A DNA stretch of 64,000 bases from Streptomyces sp. GSL17-111 (GCF_037911585.1 NZ_JBAJNS010000001.1:438001-502000), one strand, 5' to 3'. Positions 17,883-27,453 are shown, numbered from the stretch's first letter. The notes: generated by a model from the letters alone, not told the origin. Numbers and translations: made by a program.

Positions 17883-20055
17883 ACCGCTCGCCCTTCTCCG
17901 CCTTCTCCAGCAGCAGCGCGGGCGGGGCGAAGCGGTCGCCGTAGCGCTCCTGGAGCTCGCGGGCCCGGGCCACGAAGCCGGACGGGCCGCCCTCGTAGCC
18001 GTTGATGTACTGGAGGGCGCCGCCCGTCCACGGCGGGAAGCCGATGCCCATGATGGAGCCGATGTTGGCGTCCGCGACGGTGGTGAGGATGCCCTCCTCC
18101 AGGCAACGCACGGTGTCGAGGGCCTCGGAGAAGAGCATGCGCTCCTTCAGGTCCCGCAGCGACACCTCGGGCCGTTCGCCCTCCGGCCTGCCGAAGTGCT
18201 CACGCAGCCCGGGCCACAGCCGGGTGCGCCTGCCGTCCTCGTAGTCGTAGAACCCGGCGCCGCCGCCGCGGCCGGGGCGGCCGAACTCGTCGACCATCCG
18301 GTCGATCACGGCCTCGGCCGGGTGCCCGGGCCAGTCGATCCCCTCGGCCTCCAACGCGGCGCGGGTCTCGTTGCGGATCTTGCGCGGCAGGGTGAGCGTC
18401 AACTCGTCCATGAGGGACAGCACCTTCGCCGGGTATCCGGCCTGTCCGGCCGCCTGCTCGACGGAGGCGGGCTCGATGCCCTCGCCGACCATCGCGACGC
18501 CCTCGTTGAGGAACTGCCCGATGACGCGGGAGGTGAAGAAGCCGCGCGCGTCGTTGACGACGATGGGCGTCTTGTTGATCTGACGCACCAGGTCGAAGGC
18601 GCGGGCCAGGGCCTCGTCGCCGGTCTTCCGCCCGCGCACGATCTCCACGAGCGGCATCTTGTCGACGGGCGAGAAGAAGTGCAGGCCGATGAAGTCGCTC
18701 TCCCGCTCGACCCCTTCGGCGAGCCCGGTGATCGGCAGCGTGGAGGTGTTGGAGCACAGCAGCGCGTCGGGCTCGACGAGGTGCTGGATCTCCTGGAACA
18801 CCTGGTGCTTCAGCTCGGTGGACTCGAAGACGGCCTCGATGACGGCGTCGCAGCCCGCGACGTCGGCCGGGTCGGCGGTGGGGGTGATGCGGGCGAGCAG
18901 CGCGTCCCGCTTCTCCTGGGTGGTCCTCCCCCGCGAAAGCGCCTTGTCGACCAGGGCGACGGAGTAGGCCTTGCCCTTCTCGGCGGCCTCCGGGGACACG
19001 TCCTTGAGCACGACCTCGATGCCGGCCTTGGCGCAGGAGTAGGCGATGCCCGCCCCCATCATGCCCGCGCCCAGCACCGCGACCTTGGAGACCCGGCGCT
19101 CGGGGACGCCGTCCGGGCGGCTGGCGCCGGCGTTGACCGCCTGGAGGTCGAAGAAGAACGCCTGGATCATGTTCTTCGCGATCGGCCCGGTGGCCAGTTC
19201 GGTGAAGTACCGGCCCTCGATGACCTCGGCGTTGGCGAAGTCGACCTGGCTGCCCTCGACGGCGGCGGCCAGGATGTTGCGCTGGGCGGGGTAGGGGGCG
19301 CCGCCGGTCTGCTTGCGCAGGTTGGCGGGGAAGGCCGGGAGGTTGGCCGCGAACTTGGGGTGCGCGGGGGTGCCGCCGGGGATCTTGTAGCCGGGGGCGT
19401 CCCAGGGCTGGTGCGACTCGGGGTGGGCGTCGATGTAGGCCCGCGCCTGGGCGAGCATGTCCTCCTCACTGGTGGCGAGGGCGTGGACCAGGCCCTTCTC
19501 CAGCGCGGCGGCCGGGACGTGCTGCTGCCCCTGCAGCAGCACGTTGAGCAGCGCGTCGGCGATGCCGAGCAGCCGCACGGTGCGCACGACGCCGCCCCCG
19601 CCGGGCAGCAGGCCCAAGGTGGCCTCGGGCAGGCCGATGCGGCTGCCCTTCGCGTCCAGGGCGACGCGGTGGTGGCAGGCCAGGGCGATCTCGTAACCGC
19701 CGCCGAGCGCGGCCCCGTTGATGGCGGCGACGACCGGCTTGCCGAGCGTCTCGATGCGCCGCAGGTCGCGCTTGATCCGCATGCTCTTGTCGTGGACGTC
19801 CTGGGCGTTCTCGGGCGTCGCCCGGATGAGCAGGCGCAGATCGCCCCCCGCGAAGAACGTCTTCTTGGCCGAGGTGACGATGACGCCGCGCACGGTGTCG
19901 CGTTCGGCTTCGAGGCGGTCGGCGACGTCGGTCAGCGACGCGGTGAAGGCCGCGTTCATGGTGTTGGCCGACTGGTCGGGATCGTCGAGGGTGAGGGTGA
20001 CGATGTCGTCGGCGTCGCGGTCCCAGCGGATCGTGGCGGGCGTGGGCTCGGGCAT
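17872..20055 (-). CDS. fadB: Fatty oxidation complex alpha subunit (enoyl-CoA hydratase / 3-hydroxyacyl-CoA dehydrogenase)
   Basis: 727 residues, bifunctional. The crotonase domain (1-250) has AGGDLRLLIR, GAALGGGYEIALACHHR and the catalytic-region LPEATLGLLPGGGG. The dehydrogenase domain begins at about 330 with VAVLGAGMMGAGIAYSCAKAG, followed by SNTSTLPIT and GLHFFSPVDKMPLVEIV containing the catalytic His. Two C-terminal 3HCDH domains follow (FFTSRVIGQFLNEG..., GGAGFYDYEDG). It performs the two middle steps of beta-oxidation and should associate with the thiolase encoded 50 bp upstream. ATG 20055 follows GGAG by about ten bases. Confidence 0.95.
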   Translation of the reverse strand: MPEPTPATIRWDRDADDIVTLTLDDPDQSANTMNAAFTASLTDVADRLEAERDTVRGVIVTSAKKTFFAGGDLRLLIRATPENAQDVHDKSMRIKRDLRRIETLGKPVVAAINGAALGGGYEIALACHHRVALDAKGSRIGLPEATLGLLPGGGGVVRTVRLLGIADALLNVLLQGQQHVPAAALEKGLVHALATSEEDMLAQARAYIDAHPESHQPWDAPGYKIPGGTPAHPKFAANLPAFPANLRKQTGGAPYPAQRNILAAAVEGSQVDFANAEVIEGRYFTELATGPIAKNMIQAFFFDLQAVNAGASRPDGVPERRVSKVAVLGAGMMGAGIAYSCAKAGIEVVLKDVSPEAAEKGKAYSVALVDKALSRGRTTQEKRDALLARITPTADPADVAGCDAVIEAVFESTELKHQVFQEIQHLVEPDALLCSNTSTLPITGLAEGVERESDFIGLHFFSPVDKMPLVEIVRGRKTGDEALARAFDLVRQINKTPIVVNDARGFFTSRVIGQFLNEGVAMVGEGIEPASVEQAAGQAGYPAKVLSLMDELTLTLPRKIRNETRAALEAEGIDWPGHPAEAVIDRMVDEFGRPGRGGGAGFYDYEDGRRTRLWPGLREHFGRPEGERPEVSLRDLKERMLFSEALDTVRCLEEGILTTVADANIGSIMGIGFPPWTGGALQYINGYEGGPSGFVARARELQERYGDRFAPPALLLEKAEKGERFSD

Positions 20056-20105
20056 GGCGGTCGGTCTCCAGGGAGGTGTCGGGTGCGGGCGGGGGCGTCC
20101 GGTGC

Positions 20106-21320
20106 TCAGAGGCGTTCGACGACGGTGGCGATGCCCATGCCGCCGCCGACGCACAGGGTGGCCAGCCCGTACCGCTGGTCGCGCCGCTCCAGTTCGTCGA
20201 TCAGGGTGCCGAGGATCATGGCGCCGGTGGCGCCGAGGGGGTGGCCCAGCGCGATGGCGCCGCCGTTGACGTTGACCCGGTCCAGGCTCAGGCCCATGTC
20301 GCGCACGAAGCGCAGGACGACGGCGGCGAAGGCCTCGTTGATCTCGACGAGGTCGATGTCGTCGATCGTCAGCCCGGCCTTGGCGAGCGCCTTGCGGGAG
20401 GCGGGTGCGGGGCCGGTCAGCATGATCGTCGGGTCCGCGCCGGAGACGGCGGCGGACAGGACGCGGGCCCGGGGGGTGAGGCCGTAGCGGCGGCCGGTCT
20501 CCTCGTTGCCGATGGCGACGAGCGCGGCGCCGTCGACGATGCCGGAGGAGTTGCCCGCGTGGTGCACGTGGTCGATCTTCTCGACCCAGTGGTACTTCTG
20601 CAGCGCGACCGCGTCGAACCCGCCCAGGTCGCCGATCGTCTCGAAGGACGGCTTGAGCGTGGCCAGGGAGTCGGCGGTGGTGCCGGGGCGCAGGTGCTCG
20701 TCGTGGTCGAGGATCGTGAGGCCGGCGCGGTCCCGGACGGGCACGACCGAGCGGGCGAACCGCCCGGCCTTCCACGCCTCGACGGCGCGCTCCTGGGACA
20801 GGGCCGCGTACTCGTCCACGTCCCGGCGGGAGAAGCCCTCGACGGTGGCGATGAGGTCGGCGCCGATGCCCTGCGGCACGAAGCCGGTCTCGAAGCTGGT
20901 CATCGGGTCCATGGCCCAGGCGCCGCCGTCGCTGCCGATGGGCAGCCGCGACATGGACTCCACGCCACCGGCGAGCACCAGGTCCTCCCAGCCGGAACGC
21001 ACCTTGGCGGCGGCGAGGTTCACCGCTTCGAGGCCCGAGGCGCAGAAGCGGTTCTCCTGCACCCCGGCCACGGTGTCGGGCAGCCCGGCGGCGATGGCGG
21101 CGATCTTGGCGATGTCGGAGCCCTGGTCGCCGTGCGGGCTGACGACGCCGAGGACGACGTCGTCGATGGCGGCCGGGTCCAGGTCGGGGAAGCGGGCCCG
21201 GATCTCGTGGATGAGGCCGACGACCAGGTCGATGGGCTTGGTGGCGTGCAGGGCGCCGTTTGCCTTTCCGCGCCCTCGCGGGGTGCGGACGGCGTCGTAG
21301 ACGAACGCTTCGGTGCTCAC
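20106..21320 (-). CDS. fadA: Acetyl-CoA acyltransferase (beta-oxidation thiolase)
   Basis: 404 residues. All thiolase landmarks are visible: acylated Cys93 in [21 protein letters not shown], the NEAF motif (EINEAFAAV), [15 protein letters not shown] with the catalytic His, and the second Cys in [13 protein letters not shown] 21320 overlaps the stop of the CaiB gene (GTGA), so translation is coupled to it; a 23-bp stem structure lies 56 bp upstream of this start inside the CaiB gene. It releases acetyl-CoA from 3-ketoacyl-CoA, partner of the fadB product. Confidence 0.95.
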   Translation of the reverse strand: MSTEAFVYDAVRTPRGRGKANGALHATKPIDLVVGLIHEIRARFPDLDPAAIDDVVLGVVSPHGDQGSDIAKIAAIAAGLPDTVAGVQENRFCASGLEAVNLAAAKVRSGWEDLVLAGGVESMSRLPIGSDGGAWAMDPMTSFETGFVPQGIGADLIATVEGFSRRDVDEYAALSQERAVEAWKAGRFARSVVPVRDRAGLTILDHDEHLRPGTTADSLATLKPSFETIGDLGGFDAVALQKYHWVEKIDHVHHAGNSSGIVDGAALVAIGNEETGRRYGLTPRARVLSAAVSGADPTIMLTGPAPASRKALAKAGLTIDDIDLVEINEAFAAVVLRFVRDMGLSLDRVNVNGGAIALGHPLGATGAMILGTLIDELERRDQRYGLATLCVGGGMGIATVVERL

Positions 21321-22519
21321 GGTGCGGCCTTTCGGTACGCGGAAGGGTTGCGGGGTTCGTTGGGTTCGCTGCGGTCCCGCGACTGGGGCCTGCCGCCGAA
21401 CACGTGCGGCGGCAGGCCCCAGTCGCGGGCCACGGACTCGGTGTCCGCGCCTGGCAGGGCGGGAGCCGCGCGCACCGCGCCGGGCGTGGCGGAGAAGCGG
21501 GGGGCGGGCGCCGGCTGGGTGAGACCGGCGTGCTCCACGAACGTCCCCCGGGCGGCGAGGTGGGGGTGCTCCGGCGCCTCCCGGAGGGAGAGGACGGGGG
21601 CCACGCAGGCGTCCGAGTCGGCGAAGACCTCCGTCCACTCCTTACGGGTCCGGCTGCGGAACCGGTCGGCGACGGCCGTGCGCAGGGCGTCCCAGCCGGC
21701 CGGGTCCGAACGGTCGGCCGTCTCCTCGTCCAGCCCCAGCAGCCGGGTGAACTCGGCGTAGAACCGCTCCTCCAGCGCGCCGACGGCCATGTGGCCGCCG
21801 TCGGCCGTCTCGTAGACGCCGTAGAACGGGCTGGCGCCGTCCAGCAGGTTGCTCCCCCGGGCGTCCTGCCAGGCGCCGGCGGCGAGCATGCCGTGGAGCA
21901 TGGCCGTCAGATGGCTGGTGCCGTCCACGATCGCGGCGTCCACGACCTGCCCGGCGCCGTGCGTCCGCGCGTGGTGCAGGGCGGCCAGGACGCCGACGAC
22001 GAGGTAGAGGGAGCCGCCCGCGTAGTCGCCGAGCAGGTTCGCCGGGAAGTGGGGCGGGCCGTCCGCGGGGCCGGTGAGGCCGAGCGCGCCGGTGAGGGCG
22101 ATGTAGCCGATGTCGTGGCCCGCCCGGGGGGCCAGGGGCCCGTCCTGGCCCCAGCCGGTCATCCGCCCGTAGACGAGGGCCGGGTTACGCTCCAGGCACG
22201 GGCCGGGGCCGACGCCGAGCCGCTCGGCGACGCCCGGACGGTAGCCCTCGACCAGGACGTCGGCGCGGGCCACGAGCTCCAGCACGGCCTCCCGGCCCGC
22301 CTCGGACTTGAGGTCGAGCAACACGGAACGCTTGTTGCGGCCGGTGACGTCCAGGTGCGGCTCGATGCCGAGGCCGGGGCCGCCGGGCCGGTCCACGCGC
22401 ACGACGTCCGCGCCGAGATCGCCGAGCAGCATCGTGGCGAACGGGCCCGGTCCGATCCCGGCCAGCTCCACCACGCGTACCCCGGACAGCGGTCCGGTCC
22501 CGCTCCTCGCCGCCTGCAT
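21317..22519 (-). CDS. CaiB/BaiF family CoA-transferase (alpha-methylacyl-CoA racemase-like)
   Basis: 400 residues of family III CoA-transferase. [31 protein letters not shown] opens the fold, [15 protein letters not shown] is the CoA-binding segment, and the catalytic Asp is in [10 protein letters not shown]. The sequence [22 protein letters not shown] resembles alpha-methylacyl-CoA racemases, which prepare methyl-branched acyl-CoAs for beta-oxidation, consistent with coupling to fadA and fadB. The C-terminal 35 residues (after [15 protein letters not shown]) are encoded partly by the right arm of a 23-bp inverted repeat and look like an addition to the usual family end. First gene of the operon; no clear promoter seen. 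Confidence 0.9.
   Translation of the reverse strand: MQAARSGTGPLSGVRVVELAGIGPGPFATMLLGDLGADVVRVDRPGGPGLGIEPHLDVTGRNKRSVLLDLKSEAGREAVLELVARADVLVEGYRPGVAERLGVGPGPCLERNPALVYGRMTGWGQDGPLAPRAGHDIGYIALTGALGLTGPADGPPHFPANLLGDYAGGSLYLVVGVLAALHHARTHGAGQVVDAAIVDGTSHLTAMLHGMLAAGAWQDARGSNLLDGASPFYGVYETADGGHMAVGALEERFYAEFTRLLGLDEETADRSDPAGWDALRTAVADRFRSRTRKEWTEVFADSDACVAPVLSLREAPEHPHLAARGTFVEHAGLTQPAPAPRFSATPGAVRAAPALPGADTESVARDWGLPPHVFGGRPQSRDRSEPNEPRNPSAYRKAAP
21376..21429. repeat. Perfect 23-bp inverted repeat inside the CaiB-type gene
   Basis: Left arm 21376-21398 and right arm 21407-21429 are exact reverse complements (arm begins CCCGCGACTGGGGCCTGCCG), with an 8-base loop AACACGTG. It encodes the C-terminal ARDWGLPP...GGRPQSRD of the CoA-transferase. 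As RNA it would form a very stable hairpin 56 bases upstream of the fadA start. Confidence 0.9.
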
Positions 22520-22657
22520 CAGGCCCCCAGCCGTATGACACAACTGATGTAACACCGAAGATGCTAAGAACGTGTTCCTGTTTCCACAAGCCCTTCGGGG
22601 CACGGGATTACCGGCGGGTACACCCGCGACACCGCACCGCTCGCACGGCGCGAGGCG

Positions 22658-23053
22658 TCAGCCGCCCGACCGTGCGGCGTCCAGCTCGGCGACCAGCCGC
22701 CGGGGGGCGACCGTCCGGTAGCTCTCCTCGACCCACTCCCGCAACAGCTCCGCCCCCGGCGCGCCCTCGGGGGCCAGCGGCACGCCGACCCAGCCCGAGC
22801 GCCCCAGCCCGTACCCGGCGGGGGCCGCGTCCGGGCAGCTCAGCGCGTGCGCGTGGACCTCGGCGTCCGCCAGCTTCACCGTGATCCCCGGGGACGGGCC
22901 GCCGTCACCGCCGCCGAGGAAGACGAAGACCTTCCGGTTCACCTTCACCACGCTCTCGCCCCACGGGAACTCCTCCACCGCGCCGGGCAGAGTGAGGGCG
23001 AACTCACGTACCGCTTCCCACACCGCCGTTGGATCACCGGATGCCTTGGCCAT
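22658..23053 (-). CDS. MmcQ/YjbR family DNA-binding-like protein
   Basis: 131 residues of the YjbR (CyaY-like fold) family: WEAVREFALTLPGAVEEFPWGESVVKVNRKVFVFLG at the N-terminus, then TVKLADAE and GLGRSGWVGVPL, ending with EWVEESYRTVAPRRLVAELD. Such proteins are widespread, small and without an established reaction. ATG 23053 follows the -10 TACCGT by six bases, indicating a leaderless mRNA. Divergent from the trans-acting enoyl-reductase-like gene. Confidence 0.88.
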   Translation of the reverse strand: MAKASGDPTAVWEAVREFALTLPGAVEEFPWGESVVKVNRKVFVFLGGGDGGPSPGITVKLADAEVHAHALSCPDAAPAGYGLGRSGWVGVPLAPEGAPGAELLREWVEESYRTVAPRRLVAELDAARSGG

Positions 23054-23059
23054 ACGGTC

Positions 23060-23065
23060 ACGGTA
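23060..23065 (-). promoter_or_regulatory. -10 element TACCGT for a leaderless yjbR-like mRNA
   Basis: Read on the minus strand, TACCGT-N6-ATG; no ribosome binding site precedes the start. Confidence 0.45.
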
Positions 23066-23165
23066 GGCGCGGCCACCGACAGCCGCCCGCCGTCCGCTCA
23101 CCGGGACGACGCCGGTGGAACCCGAGCGGACCCGACCGGACCCCGACCCGGCGAAGGAGCCCCTG

Positions 23166-24356
23166 TTGCCCGCCAGCCACGACCTCGTCCTCTTCGGTGC
23201 GACCGGCTTCACCGGCCGGCTCACCGCCCGCTACCTGGCGCAGCACGCCCCCGAGGGCGCCCGGTGGGCGCTCGCCGGACGCAACCGGGCCAAGCTGGCC
23301 GCCGTCCGCGAGGAGCTGACGGCGTCCTTCCCGCACTGCGCCGACCTGCCCCTGCTGGAGGCCGACGCCGCCGACCCGGCCGCGCTGCGCGCCCTGGCGG
23401 CCGACACGAAGGTCGTCATCACCACCGTCGGCCCCTACCTGCGGCACGGGGAACCCCTGGTCGCCGCGTGTGCCGAGACGGGCACGGACTACGTGGACCT
23501 CAGCGGCGAGCCCGAGTTCGTCGACCGCATGTACGTCCGCCACGACGCGACGGCCCGGCGCACCGGGGCGCGCCTCGTCCACGCCTGCGGCTTCGACTCC
23601 GTCCCGCACGACCTGGGCGTCCTGTTCACCGTCGGGCTGCTCCCCGAGGGCGTCCCGCTGTCCGTGGACGGCTACGTGTGGAGCAACGCGACGTTCTCCG
23701 GCGGCACGTTCGCCTCGGCGCTGGGGGCCTTCTCCCGGGGGCCGCAGATGCTTCAGGCGGCGCGGGAGCGCCGCCGGGCCGAGCCACGGCCCGCCGGGCG
23801 CCGCGTCTCGCTGCCGCTGGGCACCGTGCGGCGCCAGGGCCTGCTGGAGACCTGGGCGGTGCCCCTGCCGACGATCGACACGCAGATCGTGGGCCGCTCG
23901 GCCGCCGCCCTGGAGCGGTACGGACCGCACTTCACCTACCGCCACGCCGCGACGACGCGTTCGCTGCCGCTGGCCCTCGGCGGCATCGCCGGAGTGGCCG
24001 GGCTCGTCGGCCTGGCCCAGATCCCGCCGGCCCGGCGCTGGCTGTCGTCCCGGCTGGCGCCCGGTGAGGGCCCCGACGAGGCCCGCCGCGCCCGCAGCCG
24101 CTTCACCGTGCGGTTCCTCGGCGAGGGGGGCGGCCGGCGCGTGGCGACCGAGGTGTCCGGCGGTGACCCCGGCTACGACGAGACGGCGAAGATGCTCGCC
24201 GAGTCCGCGCTCTCGCTGGCCTTCGACGACCTGCCGACAACGTCCGGCCAGGTCACGACGGCTCAGGCGATGGGATCGGCCCTGACCGCGCGGCTGCGGA
24301 AGGCCGGGCTGGAGTTCCGGGTGACGCACACGGGCAGGCCGGAGGCCGGGGTCTGA
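23166..24356 (+). CDS. Saccharopine dehydrogenase / trans-acting enoyl reductase family protein
   Basis: 396 residues from TTG 23166, chosen because AGGAG sits six bases ahead. The NAD(P)-binding Rossmann motif is LVLFGATGFTGRLTARYL (5-22), followed by ALAGRNRAKL and VVITTVGPYLRHGEPLVAAC. GLLPEGVPLSVDGYVWSNATFSGGTFAS and a hydrophobic stretch (LALGGIAGVAGLVGLAQIPPA, about 280-300) match mycobacterial Rv2449c/Rv2953-like proteins, of which Rv2953 acts with polyketide synthases on phthiocerol lipids. Here no polyketide genes are near. It may reduce a lipid intermediate at the membrane; substrate unknown. Confidence 0.87.
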   Translation: MPASHDLVLFGATGFTGRLTARYLAQHAPEGARWALAGRNRAKLAAVREELTASFPHCADLPLLEADAADPAALRALAADTKVVITTVGPYLRHGEPLVAACAETGTDYVDLSGEPEFVDRMYVRHDATARRTGARLVHACGFDSVPHDLGVLFTVGLLPEGVPLSVDGYVWSNATFSGGTFASALGAFSRGPQMLQAARERRRAEPRPAGRRVSLPLGTVRRQGLLETWAVPLPTIDTQIVGRSAAALERYGPHFTYRHAATTRSLPLALGGIAGVAGLVGLAQIPPARRWLSSRLAPGEGPDEARRARSRFTVRFLGEGGGRRVATEVSGGDPGYDETAKMLAESALSLAFDDLPTTSGQVTTAQAMGSALTARLRKAGLEFRVTHTGRPEAGV

Positions 24357-24390
24357 CGCCGGGGGGCCGGGCCGGGCGGGCGCGCGCCGG

Positions 24391-25098
24391 TCAGGCCCCC
24401 GCCGCCGGACGGGCGAGCGCCGTCCGGCACAGCCGGTCGGCCCGCCGCGTCGTCTCCGGCTGCCGGTAGTCACGGGCGAGGTGGAGGACGTGCGCGCAGG
24501 CGGCGTCCAGCGTCACCCGGTGGCCGACGGAGACGTACACGGGCTTGACGCCGGCCCGCGTCCGCAGGGCCGCCCCGACCACCTCACCCGTCGCGGGGTC
24601 CTCAAGGGCGGCCCGTGCGCCGCGCTCCGCGCCGAGCGGGCCGTGCGCGAACCCGAACGGGTTCTTCGCGACACCGGCCGACGGCAGCCCCGTCAGCACG
24701 CCCAGGTGGCTGGCGAGCCCGAACCGGCGGGGGTGGGCGAGCCCGTAGCCGTCGCAGACGACGAGGTCGGGGACGTTCCGCAGCCGGTCGAGGGCCGCGA
24801 GCGCGGCGGGCAACTCCCGGAACGCGAGCAGGCCGGGGACGTAGGGGAAGGGCACCGGACCCGCCGCCGTAGCCTCCTCGACGACCTCCAGCGTGCCGCC
24901 GTCCAGGACCACGACGGCGGCCGCGACCGCGTCGCGCGCGTCGTCGTACGCGACGTCGACACCGGCGATCAGCGTGCCCGGCCGCCCCGGGGGCGGCGCC
25001 TCGTCGGCCACCACGACCCGGCCGCGCAGCGCGCCCTGGACGGCGACCGCCTCCTCGGCGGTCGCCGGGGTCGTGTGCCGCGCGGCGTAGCCGGTCAC
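24391..25098 (-). CDS. nfi: Endonuclease V (deoxyinosine 3' endonuclease)
   Basis: 235 residues. The catalytic features of EndoV are visible: GVDVAYDDA (first metal Asp, about 46-52), FPYVPGLLAFRELPA (the conserved PYIPGLLAFRE strand with Glu), VCDGYGLAHPRRFGLASHLG (DG-x-G-x-AHPR, metal and substrate) and GVAKNPFG. It nicks DNA at deoxyinosine formed by deamination. GTG 25098 overlaps the stop of the DUF1707 gene (GTGA), so the two are co-translated, an unexpected pairing of DNA repair with an envelope-stress-like protein. Confidence 0.95.
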   Translation of the reverse strand: MTGYAARHTTPATAEEAVAVQGALRGRVVVADEAPPPGRPGTLIAGVDVAYDDARDAVAAAVVVLDGGTLEVVEEATAAGPVPFPYVPGLLAFRELPAALAALDRLRNVPDLVVCDGYGLAHPRRFGLASHLGVLTGLPSAGVAKNPFGFAHGPLGAERGARAALEDPATGEVVGAALRTRAGVKPVYVSVGHRVTLDAACAHVLHLARDYRQPETTRRADRLCRTALARPAAGA

Positions 25099-25742
25099 GT
25101 GCCGTGCGGGGCACCGCCGGGCAGGCCCTTGCGCTCCCCGCCGGGACGCTGCAGCGGCTTGCGTTCCACGGACACCCCACCCCAGAAGGCCAGGCCCGTG
25201 ACCTTGACCCGGACGGCGCCGGGGGCTCCCCCGCCCGTCGCGGAGTGGTCGAAGCCGCCCATGATGCCGACGCCCCCGACGGTGACCTCCGCGTCGGGCG
25301 GGACGACGATGTGCACCCCGCCCATGACGGCGGTGGCGCGGATGACGATCTCGCGGTCCTCGAAGCGGGCCTCGCGCAGGTCGATCTCCCCGCCGCCCCA
25401 GACCGCGACGGCGGTGAACGTGCGCGGCGCCACCCAGTGGCCCTTGCGGACGAACGCTCCCATCAGGGCGAAGCCGCCCCGCGAACTGGCCGTGCCGCCG
25501 AACCGGCCGGTCCAGCCGTCCGCCTCGCGCGGGGCCGGGGACGCCGCGCGGCGGTCGGCCTGCGGCAGGTCCGCCACGAGCGGCACGAGTTCGCCCCGCG
25601 TACGGGCGTGGTACACGGCGTCGAGGCGTTCGCCGAACTCGTCGGTGTCGAGCCGCCCCTCGGCGAGGGCGTCCCGCAGCACGTCGGCGATCTCGTCCCG
25701 TTCCGCATCCGAAGCCCGCACGTCGGGCAGTTCTCCGTCCAT
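25095..25742 (-). CDS. DUF1707 and LiaF-like C-terminal domain protein
   Basis: 215 residues. DUF1707 occupies about 5-58 (VRASDAERDEIADVLRDALAEGRLDTDEFGERLDAVYHARTRGEL split over two helices), a common actinobacterial module. The C-terminal half repeats GG-containing beta strands (AVWGGGEIDLREARF, AVMGGVHIVVPPDAEVTVGGVGIMGGF, GLAFWGGVSVE), as in the LiaF cell-wall-antibiotic response domain. No membrane span is visible. Probably a cytoplasmic or membrane-peripheral sensor; no function known. Its 3' end overlaps nfi. ATG 25742 has only a weak ribosome binding site. Confidence 0.85.
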   Translation of the reverse strand: MDGELPDVRASDAERDEIADVLRDALAEGRLDTDEFGERLDAVYHARTRGELVPLVADLPQADRRAASPAPREADGWTGRFGGTASSRGGFALMGAFVRKGHWVAPRTFTAVAVWGGGEIDLREARFEDREIVIRATAVMGGVHIVVPPDAEVTVGGVGIMGGFDHSATGGGAPGAVRVKVTGLAFWGGVSVERKPLQRPGGERKGLPGGAPHGT

Positions 25743-25814
25743 GGCCCGCAGCCTACGCACCGGACCCCGCCGGGCGCAGCGCCACCCGTCCCACCACCCG
25801 GGCACCCACCGGGT

Positions 25815-25837
25815 GTTACCGCAGTTACTGCGGTGAC
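25815..25837. repeat. Inverted repeat between the small membrane gene and the DUF1707 gene
   Basis: ACCGCA-GTTAC-TGCGGT, extendable to GTTACCGCA/TGCGGTGAC with one G-T pair. It lies just after the stop of the small membrane gene and could be its terminator or an operator for the DUF1707 gene. Confidence 0.45.
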
Positions 25838-25842
25838 CGCGC

Positions 25843-26151
25843 CTACCGCAGCAGGACGGCGAGGACGGCGACGGCCAGGCCGCCGCCGAGGACCGCGGTG
25901 GCCACGCGGGTGCGGCCCAGGCGGCTGAGCACGATGGCCGTACCGGAGAGGATCAGCGCGACGCCGTAGAGCCCGAGCGTCAGGAGCGAGGGCTCGGCGG
26001 CGAAGCGGACGACCATGGTGACGGCCACGGCGAGCATCACGACGGCGGCGGCGACCCCGCGCACGAGGCGGGCCTGTCGGGGGGTCAGACGGCCGGTGGG
26101 GCGCCCCGGGCCTGCGGAGGTGGTCACGTCGTTCTCGCCGAGTGCGGTCAT
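25843..26151 (-). CDS. Small membrane protein, unknown function
   Basis: 102 residues with three hydrophobic segments: GVAAAVVMLAVAVTMVVRFA (about 32-51), LLTLGLYGVALILSGTAIVLS (about 56-76) and VATAVLGGGLAVAVLAVLL (about 83-101). The polar N-terminus contains TGRLTPRQARLVRG. I do not recognise the family. ATG 26151 is used; a GTG eight codons later is possible. Divergent from the DrrAB-type transporter, so the two may share control. Confidence 0.7.
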   Translation of the reverse strand: MTALGENDVTTSAGPGRPTGRLTPRQARLVRGVAAAVVMLAVAVTMVVRFAAEPSLLTLGLYGVALILSGTAIVLSRLGRTRVATAVLGGGLAVAVLAVLLR

Positions 26152-26176
26152 GCACAGGAGCGTAATGCTTTGCCCA

Positions 26177-26204
26177 ACGCCTCCGCTCACCCGTCCGGAG
26201 GCGT
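26177..26204. repeat. Hairpin in the divergent region before the DrrA-type gene
   Basis: Perfect 9-bp stem ACGCCTCCG/CGGAGGCGT with a 10-base loop, about 175 bp before ATG 26380. It may be an operator or part of a leader; there is no other recognisable element in 26152-26379. Confidence 0.45.
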
Positions 26205-26379
26205 GCCGCGTCCTTCGGGACCGGGGCGTTGTCAGTGGCGACCGGCAGGATGAGCGACGGCCCTCACCCCGGCTTCGGCCCGACGGTCGGCGGCCGCGCG
26301 GAGCAGCACGCCGCCGACCGATGAGAAACGGCCGTGGCAACCGTCGGAACCTCCGGCAACGTTTTACGGAAGCGAGCGG

Positions 26380-27453
26380 ATGATGACAGCACTTGACCGA
26401 ACGGGGCGCACCACGCGGCGTGCGGGCCCGGGCGGAGGCCCGGCCATCGAGACCTCCGGCCTGGTGAAGAACTTCGGGGAGACCCGCGCGGTGGACGGCA
26501 TCGACCTCACCGTCCCGGCGGGCACGGTCTACGGCGTCCTCGGGCCCAACGGCGCGGGGAAGACGACGACGGTGCGGATGCTCGCCACCCTGCTCAAGCC
26601 CGACGGCGGCGAGGCCCGCGTCTTCGGGCACGACGTCCTGCACGAGGCCGACACCGTGCGCGGCCTGGTGAGCCTGACCGGACAGTACGCGTCGGTCGAC
26701 GAGGATCTGACCGGCACGGAGAACCTCGTGCTGCTCGGGCGGCTGTTGGGGCACGGCAAGCGCGCCGCCCGGGAGCGCGCGGGCCAGTTGCTGGAGGCGT
26801 TCGGGCTGAGCGAGGCCGCCGGTCGGCAGGTGAAGAACTACTCGGGCGGCATGCGCCGACGCATCGACATCGCCGCCAGCATCCTCAACACGCCCGACCT
26901 GCTGTTCCTGGACGAGCCCACGACCGGCCTCGATCCCCGCAGCCGCAACCAGGTGTGGGAGATCGTGCGGGCCGTCGTCGCCCAGGGGACGACGGTGCTG
27001 CTGACGACGCAGTACCTCGACGAGGCGGACCAGCTGGCCTCCCGCATCGCCGTGATCGACAAGGGCACGGTCATCGCCGAGGGCACCAAGGGCGAGCTGA
27101 AGGCCTCCGTGGGCGGCGGCACCGTCCACCTGCGGCTGCGCGCCGCCGAGCAGCGGGAGAAGGCGGCCCACGTGCTGTCGGGCGTGCTCGGCGTCCAGGC
27201 CGCGCTCGACCCGGACCCGCTGGCGCTCACCGCCCGGGTGGGGGACGGCGGGCAGGGCGCGGCCGAGCAGGCGGGCCGGGCGCTGGCGGAGCTGGCGCAG
27301 CACGGCATCGTCGTCGACAACTTCTCGCTCGGGCAGCCGAGCCTGGACGAGGTGTTCCTCGCCCTCACCGACCGCCCAGCCGCCCCGCGCGAGAGCACGG
27401 CGGGCCAGAACGGCCAGAACGGCCGGAAGAACCAGAAGGAGGCCGTGGCATGA
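26380..27453 (+). CDS. ABC exporter ATP-binding protein, DrrA (daunorubicin resistance) family
   Basis: 357 residues. Walker [11 protein letters not shown] (about 54-63), Q-loop [14 protein letters not shown], signature [12 protein letters not shown], Walker [17 protein letters not shown] and switch [13 protein letters not shown] are all intact. The C-terminal 110 residues end with [17 protein letters not shown], the DrrA regulatory CREEM-like region, then a short polar tail of N-G-Q repeats. It pairs with the permease whose ATG overlaps its stop (ATGA). DrrAB pumps expel drugs or lipids; no biosynthetic cluster is nearby, so it may confer resistance to an external compound. Confidence 0.93.
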   Translation: MMTALDRTGRTTRRAGPGGGPAIETSGLVKNFGETRAVDGIDLTVPAGTVYGVLGPNGAGKTTTVRMLATLLKPDGGEARVFGHDVLHEADTVRGLVSLTGQYASVDEDLTGTENLVLLGRLLGHGKRAARERAGQLLEAFGLSEAAGRQVKNYSGGMRRRIDIAASILNTPDLLFLDEPTTGLDPRSRNQVWEIVRAVVAQGTTVLLTTQYLDEADQLASRIAVIDKGTVIAEGTKGELKASVGGGTVHLRLRAAEQREKAAHVLSGVLGVQAALDPDPLALTARVGDGGQGAAEQAGRALAELAQHGIVVDNFSLGQPSLDEVFLALTDRPAAPRESTAGQNGQNGRKNQKEAVA

